Source of the DNA: an uncultured Bacilli bacterium
Lineage (GTDB): Bacteria > Bacillota_I > Bacilli_A > RF39 > UBA660
DNA length: 7,689 bases
Reading direction: 5' to 3'
Assembly: GCA_947589725.1 (NCBI GenBank)
Contig: CANQCQ010000043.1
Span: forward strand, 1-7,689
Shown here in pieces: positions 1 through 5,823 of this stretch; within the stretch, counting starts at the first letter, position 1; every line of letters begins with the position of its first letter. The notes under the pieces were generated by a model. The model searched no databases, had not been told where the DNA came from, and saw nothing but the letters and a program-made list of their open reading frames with translations. The position numbers and the translations under genes were made by a program.

Positions 1-303
1 AGAACCACATTGAATATTACTTACAGTATTTTCTTCACTACAAGTATATCTTGGTTGATAGAAATGTCTATATACATGATGATTAATTATACGAGTATGA
101 ACTGGGCAAACATGTGGTACATCATGTACAAAAGTACGATGAACACATTTTTCTTGTACACCTTCAGTTATAGGATTAGCCATCATAGATTGACCCATCA
201 TATTATTCATACTGTTCATGTTTGTATCTGTAGTCATATTACTATCAACGTTATTATTATTTCCTTCTACATATAAATTGTTAATAACTTCATTATCATA
301 CAT
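1..303 (-). CDS. CotD-like inner spore coat protein, 3' end cut by window edge
   Basis: This frame starts at an ATG at 303 and stays open for 101 codons to the left edge, so the C-terminus is missing. A strong ribosome site, AGGAGGT at 312-318, lies 8 bases upstream. The first 45 or so residues are rich in Asn and Met and look disordered. Residues 52-101 are rich in His and Cys, with H-P/C-H spacing such as VPHVCPVHT (62-70), INHHVYRHFYQP (73-84) and CSEENTVSN (89-97). This resembles the CotD spore coat family, in which a short His/Cys-rich protein assembles into the inner coat around the forespore. The B. subtilis protein is about 75 residues; this one has a longer N-terminal extension. Many codons and the ribosome site support a real gene on this strand over the opposing open frame. 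Family assignment rests on pattern recall and not on alignment; another Cys/His-rich coat protein is possible. Confidence 0.75.
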   Translation of the reverse strand, partial: MYDNEVINNLYVEGNNNNVDSNMTTDTNMNSMNNMMGQSMMANPITEGVQEKCVHRTFVHDVPHVCPVHTRIINHHVYRHFYQPRYTCSEENTVSNIQCGS

Positions 304-368
304 AAATATTTACCTCCTAAAATATATTATGTAAATAATAAACATATATCTATGACAATAGCCCATAT

Positions 369-398
369 AAAGAAAAAGATGTCTAAAAAGGCATCTTT
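369..398 (-). terminator. Intrinsic terminator of ffh
   Basis: Read on the minus strand, AAAGATG (398-392) pairs perfectly with CATCTTT (381-375) across a 10-base loop, and is followed by TTCTTT (374-369). The ffh stop codon lies in the loop, so the 5' arm of the hairpin is coding sequence. The stem is short and AT-rich but the U-tract position is right. It should separate ffh from the downstream coat gene. Confidence 0.8.
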
Positions 399-1690
399 AA
401 ATTTCCATTACTAAATTGTTTCATCATCTTTTTCATTTGATCAAATTGTTGTAGTAACCTATTAACTTCTTGAACAGAAGTACCTGATCCTGCAGCTATT
501 CTTGTCTTGCGACTAGCTTTAATTATATCAGGATTTCTTCTTTCTTTAGGAGTCATTGATAAAACAATTGCTTCAATATGAGCCATTTGTTTAGGATCAA
601 TTTTAATATTATCTAATCCCATCTTTTTAGCTCCCGGAAGTAATTTAAGTAAATTTTCAAGAGGTCCAAGTTTTTTCATTTGCTTCATAGTATCTAAAAA
701 ATCTTCTAAATCAAATTTACCTTGTTGCATTCTTTTTGCAGTCTTTTCTGCTGATTTTTCATCAATAGACTCAGTAGCTTTTTCAACAAGAGATACTATA
801 TCTCCCATTCCTAAAATTCTACCAGCCATTCTTTCTGGATCAAATAATTCTAAACCATCTAGTTTTTCACTAGTACCCATAAACTTAATAGGAACATTTG
901 TTAAATGTCTTACTGATAAAGCAACACCACCTCTAGTATCACCGTCCAATTTAGTTAACACTACTCCAGTTAAAGGAAGTTTATCATTAAAACCATTTAT
1001 AACGTTAATAGCATCTTGACCCATCATAGCATCTATTACAAGTAATATCTCATCCGGATTAATACTATTTCTAATATTTTCTAATTCATTCATTAATTCT
1101 TCATCAATATGAAGTCTACCAGCAGTATCTATTAATACATAATCATACTTATTTTCTTTAGCATATTTTAAAGCATTATCTACTATCTCTACTGGATCTT
1201 TTTTACCTTCTTCATAAACTTCAATATTTAATTGTTTACCTAATTGCTTTAACTGATCAATTGCTGCTGGTCTATAAACATCACAAGCTACTAGTAAAGG
1301 TTTCTTACTATGTTTTTTTCTTAAATAATTAGCAATTTTAGCAATAGTTGTTGTTTTTCCAGAACCTTGTAAACCTACAAGCATAAGAGTTGCAGGATTA
1401 CCATTTGTATTTAAAGGAGCATTTTCACCACCTAATAATTCTGTTAATTCATCTTTAACTATTTTAACAAATAAATCTCCTGGAGTTATAGAATTTGCTA
1501 CTTCACTACCAAGAGCTTTTTCCTTTACATTATTAGTAAATTCTTTAACAACATGATAATTAACATCAGCTTCAAGTAAAGCCAGACGAATTTCTCTCAT
1601 CATGTCTTGAATATTCTCTTCAGTTATTTTACCGTATCCCTTTATTTTATGAATTACATTTTGTAATCTGTCTCCTAAACTTTCAAACAT
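383..1690 (-). CDS. ffh: Signal recognition particle GTPase Ffh
   Basis: Ffh (435 residues from this start) binds SRP RNA and signal peptides of nascent membrane proteins, and docks with FtsY in a GTP-dependent heterodimer. The N domain covers roughly residues 1-90. The G domain shows the P-loop GLQGSGKTT (106-114), DVYRPAA (137-143), DTAGR (188-192), TKLDGDTRGG (246-255) and the closing loop GTSEKLDGLELFD (272-284). The methionine-rich M domain follows (about 297-425), with the SRP RNA binding segment SRKTRIAAGSG (393-403) and a Met-rich C-terminal helix. The ATG at 1690 is preferred to a GTG three codons upstream because that GTG lies inside the AGGTGAT ribosome site. Length and motif order are normal for the family. 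Unlike the common ylxM-ffh arrangement, it has its own promoter and is separated from ylxM by an ATPase gene. Confidence 0.98.
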   Translation of the reverse strand: MFESLGDRLQNVIHKIKGYGKITEENIQDMMREIRLALLEADVNYHVVKEFTNNVKEKALGSEVANSITPGDLFVKIVKDELTELLGGENAPLNTNGNPATLMLVGLQGSGKTTTIAKIANYLRKKHSKKPLLVACDVYRPAAIDQLKQLGKQLNIEVYEEGKKDPVEIVDNALKYAKENKYDYVLIDTAGRLHIDEELMNELENIRNSINPDEILLVIDAMMGQDAINVINGFNDKLPLTGVVLTKLDGDTRGGVALSVRHLTNVPIKFMGTSEKLDGLELFDPERMAGRILGMGDIVSLVEKATESIDEKSAEKTAKRMQQGKFDLEDFLDTMKQMKKLGPLENLLKLLPGAKKMGLDNIKIDPKQMAHIEAIVLSMTPKERRNPDIIKASRKTRIAAGSGTSVQEVNRLLQQFDQMKKMMKQFSNGNLKMPF

Positions 1691-1694
1691 TAAT

Positions 1695-1701
1695 ATCACC
1701 T
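1695..1701 (-). promoter_or_regulatory. Ribosome binding site deciding the ffh start
   Basis: AGGTGAT on the minus strand matches the anti-Shine-Dalgarno complement and sits 4 bases before the ATG at 1690. It contains the in-frame GTG that a longest-frame rule would choose as start, so it argues for the ATG. Confidence 0.8.
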
Positions 1702-1708
1702 GTTTCTT

Positions 1709-1737
1709 ATTATAGCAATTTCTTAAAAAAATAAAAA
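1709..1737 (-). promoter_or_regulatory. Probable sigma-A promoter of ffh (extended -10)
   Basis: The minus strand carries a perfect TATAAT at 1714-1709, preceded by TGC to give an extended -10. A weak -35 (TTTTTA, 1737-1732) lies at 17-base spacing and falls within the U-tract of the preceding terminator. Transcription would start about 7 bases downstream of the -10 box, giving a very short leader that still keeps the ribosome site. The combination terminator-then-promoter suggests ffh is transcribed independently. Confidence 0.65.
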
Positions 1738-1752
1738 GAGCTTATTAGCTCT
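1725..1752 (-). terminator. Intrinsic terminator of the HerA-like gene
   Basis: On the minus strand AGAGCT (1752-1747) pairs with AGCTCT (1742-1737) around a 4-base loop, followed by TTTT-A-TTTTTTT down to 1725. The stem begins inside the gene's TAG stop codon. The small tight loop and long U-tract make it the strongest-looking minus-strand terminator in the window. Confidence 0.88.
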
Positions 1753-3964
1753 ATTGACTATCCGTTAAAGTAATAAGAGGTTTAGAAGGAGCAGTAACTT
1801 CTTCAACAGTAACATTGTTATTTACGGCATTAGCCTTTTCTTTTAAATCTTGACTTGGCATGCTTACCTTTTCACTTGTTTTTGTTTCAACTATTTGGGG
1901 AATACTTACTTGTCCTGAAAATAAAGCATCATCTATAGCAGAAGCAGAAGATGAGTAATCTTCAAAATCATCATTTTCAAGATCATCTTCTTCATCATCC
2001 AAAGTTAAATCAGGTAATGGACTTTTAGTAGTAACATTATTAATAATTTGTTCCATAGACGTATTATCTATTGAATTAATAGATGTATTATCCATTTCTG
2101 GAATCTCATTTTGATTAACAGAAACTGTACTAGGAATACTAAAATCACTAACTTTTGGAACTACATCATTATTTACAGAATCATTTCTTTCCTCATAAAC
2201 ATCACCATCAGTTTTACCATTCCAAATCTTAACAACATCAACATTTCCACTCCATGGTTCTGGATCTGGCATTTTCATTTTAATTATTATTGGAATTTTA
2301 AATGCAGTACCAAATCCTAAACAAGTACCAGATTGTAATGATTTTTGTTTTTCAATGATTTCATCACTTATATTAGGAACCATTTTTCTTATATACTCTA
2401 CATCTACTGGGTGATTCATTTTAAATATTAAAAAGTTCATACATTGAGAAATACAAGTATCAGACATTTCACTAGGTCTTTGAGAAATAAGTCCTAATAA
2501 AACTCCATATTTACGTCCTTCTTTAGAAATTCTTTCAAAAATATTATAACCAAGTAAAAATCTATCAGCATCATTTTGAATATATCTATGAGCTTCCTCA
2601 ACTACTATATGAAAAGGAATACTTCCTCTTTGCTTTAGTCCTTTAGCAAAATCAAATACTAATCTAGAAAATATCTTAGTTAATATTTTAGCAAAATCAT
2701 CATCTACATCATCTAAATTAATATTTATCAATTGATATTTTTTACCATCATTAATAATTAGTGATGATAAATATGATTCAAGGGGAACATAACTAGAAAA
2801 ATCAAAGAACTTAGCATATTTCCCAACTATTAATGAATGAAGTCTAACTTTTAAAGTGATAGCATCACCATAAGTATTTGAATTTCTAAGCCATCCTTCA
2901 CTAATAAGAGCAAAATTTAAAGCTTTCTCTAATGTATTTAAATCATAGAATACTCCCTCTTTAGGTTCATAATTATCTAATTCTTCTTTTATAAATGATG
3001 AAATATATTCAGTAAGTAATACACTTTCACTAAACTGACCAGCATTATCAATTAAAAAGCACTCTCTAAATTTTCTAGTATAACCAATTCCTTGAACAGG
3101 AGCTTCTAAATTAAATTGAGGTGTAGAACAACTAGCTAAAATAGAAAAAATTTCATTTCTTTTATTTGGTGAAGTTTCATTAGTATAAAGTATAGTCATA
3201 ATAGCCTTAGCAATTAAATGATTTTGATAAGCTTCAGCATCTATACCTTCTTGTGAAAAAATTAAAGCCAATTTATACATTCTTTCTATTAATGGTAATT
3301 GTGAATGATTACTACATTGTAGTAATAAAGCTAAATCATCCTTATTAAGCAAATATATAGGTATTCTTAATTTTTCTCCTATATTATCTACCTCATTAGT
3401 ACTAAAATATCTATAATTATAATTTGAATCAATACTATTCAAATTTTTAAAAGCATTATAATATTCACCTGATGAATCAAATAACAAAATATTCGCTTTA
3501 TATGGAAACAATCTTTTATCATGAAACATATTTTGAAATAATCTAGAAATTCCACAAGATTTACCAGAACCTGAATTACCAAATATAGCAAAGTGTCCTC
3601 CAAAGAAATTATTAACATCTAAATAAACTGGAATTTCATTATAAAAAGGGCTTACACCTAAAGGCATATATCCTTTTTCATTTTTCCCTGTAATTAATGG
3701 GATCTCTTCTTCCTTAATAACTCTAACACTTGCATCAAGTGATGGCTTTCTTAATGTTCCTCCAATTAATCTATTTGATGATATTTCTCCTAAAAATCTT
3801 GCTTTAACTAAATCACCATCCAAATTATCTACTTCAGCTAAAACCTTTTTATCTTTATCTTCAAATACCAAATGCAAATTCATTAAGTTAATTGCCAATT
3901 CATCTTTATTTTTTAACTTTACATTTGCAAAATGATCACCAATATATACAATTCTATCAAACAT
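1751..3964 (-). CDS. HerA/DUF87-family hexameric ATPase with acidic C-terminal tail
   Basis: The 737-residue product looks like a HerA-type FtsK-HerA superfamily ATPase, a class that forms hexameric rings and translocates on DNA. Residues 1 to about 90 fit the HerA N-terminal beta-barrel (HAS barrel). Walker A is GNSGSGKS (129-136), followed by the FDSSGEY strand (162-168), which in HerA proteins usually reads D-x-x-GEY. Walker B with its catalytic Glu pair is FHIVVEEAHRYI (451-462). KEGRKYG (481-487) supplies the expected arginine finger region, and ISQRP (493-497) is the sensor. From about residue 575 the protein becomes low-complexity, Asn/Ser-rich and strongly acidic (655-669), probably a disordered tail. 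The ATG at 3964 follows an AGGTGAT ribosome site. No NurA nuclease or other known HerA partner is in the window. It has its own promoter and terminator. The family call is firm; substrate and role are unknown. Confidence 0.9.
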   Translation of the reverse strand: MFDRIVYIGDHFANVKLKNKDELAINLMNLHLVFEDKDKKVLAEVDNLDGDLVKARFLGEISSNRLIGGTLRKPSLDASVRVIKEEEIPLITGKNEKGYMPLGVSPFYNEIPVYLDVNNFFGGHFAIFGNSGSGKSCGISRLFQNMFHDKRLFPYKANILLFDSSGEYYNAFKNLNSIDSNYNYRYFSTNEVDNIGEKLRIPIYLLNKDDLALLLQCSNHSQLPLIERMYKLALIFSQEGIDAEAYQNHLIAKAIMTILYTNETSPNKRNEIFSILASCSTPQFNLEAPVQGIGYTRKFRECFLIDNAGQFSESVLLTEYISSFIKEELDNYEPKEGVFYDLNTLEKALNFALISEGWLRNSNTYGDAITLKVRLHSLIVGKYAKFFDFSSYVPLESYLSSLIINDGKKYQLININLDDVDDDFAKILTKIFSRLVFDFAKGLKQRGSIPFHIVVEEAHRYIQNDADRFLLGYNIFERISKEGRKYGVLLGLISQRPSEMSDTCISQCMNFLIFKMNHPVDVEYIRKMVPNISDEIIEKQKSLQSGTCLGFGTAFKIPIIIKMKMPDPEPWSGNVDVVKIWNGKTDGDVYEERNDSVNNDVVPKVSDFSIPSTVSVNQNEIPEMDNTSINSIDNTSMEQIINNVTTKSPLPDLTLDDEEDDLENDDFEDYSSSASAIDDALFSGQVSIPQIVETKTSEKVSMPSQDLKEKANAVNNNVTVEEVTAPSKPLITLTDSQ

Positions 3965-3968
3965 TAAT

Positions 3969-3975
3969 ATCACCT
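3969..3975 (-). promoter_or_regulatory. Ribosome binding site deciding the HerA-like start
   Basis: AGGTGAT lies 4 bases before the ATG at 3964 and includes the upstream in-frame GTG at 3973. The 19 bases from this site through the first codons are identical to those of ffh. Confidence 0.8.
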
Positions 3976-4001
3976 AATCCTCTAAACCCTATCATAATAA
4001 A

Positions 4002-4030
4002 ATTATAACTTTTATAAGAAAAAAAGACAA
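4002..4030 (-). promoter_or_regulatory. Probable sigma-A promoter of the HerA-like gene
   Basis: On the minus strand TTGTCT (4030-4025) and TATAAT (4007-4002) are separated by exactly 17 bases, matching 4/6 and 6/6 of the consensus hexamers. It lies directly after the ylxM terminator and about 40 bases before the start codon, leaving a leader of roughly 30 bases. Confidence 0.75.
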
Positions 4031-4060
4031 TAAAAAAATATAGACATCAAAATCTATATT
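4031..4060 (-). terminator. Intrinsic terminator of the ftsY-ylxM operon
   Basis: On the minus strand AATATAGA (4060-4053) pairs perfectly with TCTATATT (4044-4037) across an 8-base loop and is followed by TTTTTA (4036-4031). The stem is 8 pairs but nearly all A-T. The ylxM stop codon TAG lies within the 5' arm. Confidence 0.8.
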
Positions 4061-4347
4061 AATTCTTCAAGTTCTTTACTTATATATTTATCATCTATCT
4101 TTTTAGATAATGATAATAATTTATTTCTCTTTTCAAATAAACACAATTTATCTTCAAATTCTTCTAACTTTTCTTTAGTAATTTTAAGTTGTTTAAAAAT
4201 AGCATTTCTACTTACATTATAATTTTCTGCCATCTCAGAAAAGCTTAAATTTTGAAAATAATAATCTTCAAAATACTGTCTTTGTTTATCAGTAAGTAAA
4301 GAGAAATATAAATCATATAGCTCATTATAATAAATTACATCTTCCAT
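4054..4347 (-). CDS. ylxM: YlxM/p13-like helix-turn-helix protein of the SRP locus
   Basis: This 97-residue protein belongs to the YlxM family, small proteins resembling sigma factor region 4 that are encoded beside ftsY and ffh and have been linked to SRP function in streptococci. The segment SLLTDKQRQYFEDYYFQ (16-32) and the helix-turn-helix LSFSEMAENYNVSRNAIFKQL (34-54) are typical, followed by a charged, probably coiled helix (55-90). The ATG at 4347 is chosen because the GTG three codons upstream lies within the AGGTGAT ribosome site. That site overlaps the TAG stop of the preceding membrane protein gene, so the two are probably translationally coupled. Here YlxM is last in the ftsY operon, and is not immediately followed by ffh. 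Confidence 0.92.
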   Translation of the reverse strand: MEDVIYYNELYDLYFSLLTDKQRQYFEDYYFQNLSFSEMAENYNVSRNAIFKQLKITKEKLEEFEDKLCLFEKRNKLLSLSKKIDDKYISKELEELI

Positions 4348-4351
4348 GTTT

Positions 4352-4358
4352 ATCACCT
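4352..4358 (-). promoter_or_regulatory. Ribosome binding site of ylxM overlapping the upstream stop
   Basis: AGGTGAT at 4358-4352 precedes the ylxM ATG by 4 bases. Its first two bases are the last two of the upstream gene's TAG stop codon, an arrangement that favours coupling of translation between the two genes. Confidence 0.78.
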
Positions 4359-4632
4359 AAATTCTTGTCAAAATATAAAAAAATAATATTAATAAAAATC
4401 CACCTATAGTTTCAAATATAATAGTAATATACTTTTTTTGATAAATTAAATGATTTGCAAAAGCTATAACTATAAAACATAAGCCTACCATAAAAAGTAG
4501 CATTAAGTAATGTCCTTCTATTATGCAAGCTATAAATAACAATATTGTTAAAACAATGTAAGCATACATCGTACCTTTTAATATAATTTCAGGGTCTAAA
4601 ATATTTTCTTTATTTTTTCTTTTCTTTTTCAT
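4357..4632 (-). CDS. Small three-helix membrane protein of unknown function
   Basis: The product is 91 residues and I do not recognise a family. It has a short, strongly basic N-terminus (Lys/Arg at 2-6, Lys at 8) followed by three hydrophobic segments at about 21-38, 42-63 and 69-88. This suggests a cytoplasmic N-terminus and an outside C-terminus by the positive-inside rule. There is no signal-peptide cleavage motif and there are no obvious catalytic residues. AGGAG at 4642-4638 lies 5 bases upstream of the ATG and shares bases with the ftsY stop codon TAG; the gap to ftsY is 8 bases. Its stop overlaps the ylxM ribosome site. Position between ftsY and ylxM implies co-transcription with SRP genes, and a role in membrane targeting is only an inference. 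Confidence 0.85.
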   Translation of the reverse strand: MKKKRKNKENILDPEIILKGTMYAYIVLTILLFIACIIEGHYLMLLFMVGLCFIVIAFANHLIYQKKYITIIFETIGGFLLILFFYILTRI

Positions 4633-4640
4633 AAATTCTC

Positions 4641-5678
4641 CTACATCATATCTTTAAATAAACCATATATATATTTTTCAATATCAAATGTTTGAAGATC
4701 ATCTTTACCTTCACCAAGACCTATATATTTAACAGGAACTCCTACACTTTCCTTTATAGCAAGAACTATTCCACCTTTTGCTGTACCATCTAATTTAGTT
4801 AATACAATTCCCGTAATATTAGTAATTTCTTTGAAAGCCTTAGCTTGACTTATTCCATTTTGACCAGTAGTTGCATCTATAACTAGTAATGTTTCACTTG
4901 GACCATTAGATATTAATTGTTCTATGACTCTATTTATTTTTTCTAACTCTTTCATTAAATTAACTTTGTTTTGTAATCTACCAGCTGTATCTATTAAAAC
5001 TACATCATAATTTTCTTCTTTAGCTTTAGTAATACCATCATATACTACACTTGCAGGATCTTCTCCTTCATGTGTTCCATAAAAACCTACTCCTATTTTT
5101 TCTGACCATTCTTTAAGTTGAGCAACAGCTCCAGCTCTAAAAGTATCAGCACCAACTAAAAGTACTTTTTTACCTTCATCTTTCATTTTATTGGCCAATT
5201 TTCCAATTGTTGTAGTTTTTCCAACACCATTTACCCCAACAAACAACATAACAGTAGGACCATTTTCTCTAAAATTTAACTTACTTGATAAAACTTCATC
5301 ATTAACATAAATAATAAATAATTCATCAACTATAATTTCTTTTAATTCTTCAGGATCAGTAATACCTTCAGCTTTAACTCTATCTTTAATTCTGTCCATA
5401 AAGTTCATAACTGTATTAACCCCAATATCAGCCATAATTAATATTTCTTCTAACTCTTCAAAATAATCATCATTTACTTTACTATACTTAGTAGTTAAAC
5501 TAACAAGCTTTGATACAAACCCTTGTCTAGATTTAGTTAATCCTTTTTCATAAACTTTAATATTTTTATTCTCTAAATTTTCATTTTTTGACTCATAAAC
5601 ATCATTTTTATCAGAAGTGTTTAAATCTACATGAGATTCTTTTGAAAACATATTTTTTATTTTATTAAATATTCCCAT
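4641..5678 (-). CDS. ftsY: SRP receptor GTPase FtsY
   Basis: FtsY (345 residues) is the membrane-associated receptor that pairs with Ffh to hand ribosome-nascent chain complexes to the Sec translocon. It begins with an amphipathic, basic segment [11 protein letters not shown] (1-11) of the kind that contacts lipids, then a short charged linker (to about 42) instead of the long acidic A domain of enterobacteria. The N domain follows (about 46-125). The G domain shows GVNGVGKTT (148-156), DTFRAGA (178-184), DTAGRL (230-235), [10 protein letters not shown] (294-303) and [13 protein letters not shown] (320-332). The ATG at 5678 follows GAGGTGA (5691-5685). It heads a three-gene operon. The usual Firmicutes upstream neighbour smc is not present in the window; RNase J is divergently transcribed instead. 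Confidence 0.98.
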   Translation of the reverse strand: MGIFNKIKNMFSKESHVDLNTSDKNDVYESKNENLENKNIKVYEKGLTKSRQGFVSKLVSLTTKYSKVNDDYFEELEEILIMADIGVNTVMNFMDRIKDRVKAEGITDPEELKEIIVDELFIIYVNDEVLSSKLNFRENGPTVMLFVGVNGVGKTTTIGKLANKMKDEGKKVLLVGADTFRAGAVAQLKEWSEKIGVGFYGTHEGEDPASVVYDGITKAKEENYDVVLIDTAGRLQNKVNLMKELEKINRVIEQLISNGPSETLLVIDATTGQNGISQAKAFKEITNITGIVLTKLDGTAKGGIVLAIKESVGVPVKYIGLGEGKDDLQTFDIEKYIYGLFKDMM

Positions 5679-5697
5679 TTTTGTTCACCTCAAAAGT

Positions 5698-5706
5698 ATT
5701 ATAACA
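5698..5706 (-). promoter_or_regulatory. Candidate extended -10 promoter of ftsY
   Basis: TATAAT (5703-5698) on the minus strand is preceded by TGT (5706-5704), forming an extended -10. No good -35 hexamer is visible at 16-18 bases. The predicted start would fall almost at the ribosome site, giving a leader of only about 13 bases, so the exact start is uncertain and another promoter is possible. Confidence 0.5.
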
Positions 5707-5751
5707 TAATAAACAAAATATAAATAATTAGATTTAATATACGGCAGTAGA

Positions 5752-5780
5752 TAGACAAATAATAAAAAATATAGTATAAT
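5752..5780 (+). promoter_or_regulatory. Sigma-A promoter of the RNase J gene
   Basis: TAGACA (5752-5757, 5/6 match) and TATAAT (5775-5780, 6/6) are separated by exactly 17 bases. Predicted start is near 5787, giving a leader of about 37 bases that contains AAAGGAG at 5812-5818. This is the best promoter in the window. Confidence 0.82.
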
Positions 5781-5823
5781 TCATTCTGTTAGTTCTTTAT
5801 AAATATATAAGAAAGGAGTTTAT

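Noticed and set aside
10..276. An 88-codon open frame on the plus strand with hydrophobic stretches.
   Set aside because: It is antisense to the CotD-like gene, which has a strong AGGAGGT site and a recognisable His/Cys pattern; the plus frame has no ribosome site and its composition is a by-product of AT-rich antisense.
323..358. A sporulation sigma factor promoter for the coat gene (CATAATATA at 331-323) or a sigma-A one (TTGTCA at 358-353).
   Set aside because: The CATA box would place the transcript start on the ribosome site, and no matching -35 at proper spacing is visible; TTGTCA has no good -10 at 16-18 bases. The region is too AT-rich to choose.
2111..2320. A 69-codon plus-strand open frame rich in Asn and Ile.
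   Set aside because: It lies antisense within the tail-coding part of the ATPase gene, with no ribosome site or recognisable motif.
1751..3964. Reading the HerA-like ATPase as part of an anti-phage defence system.
   Set aside because: Defence HerA pairs are encoded next to Sir2, DUF4297 or a nuclease. None of the neighbours is an effector, base composition matches the surrounding housekeeping genes, and there are no mobile element signs.
383..5678. Mycoplasma-style reassignment of UGA to Trp.
   Set aside because: Long conserved genes read through without in-frame UGA and every Trp is encoded by TGG.
5793..5813. A small hairpin (TTCTT/AAGAA) just before the RNase J ribosome site as an autoregulatory element.
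   Set aside because: Only 5 A-T rich pairs with an 11-base loop; such structures are expected by chance in this composition.
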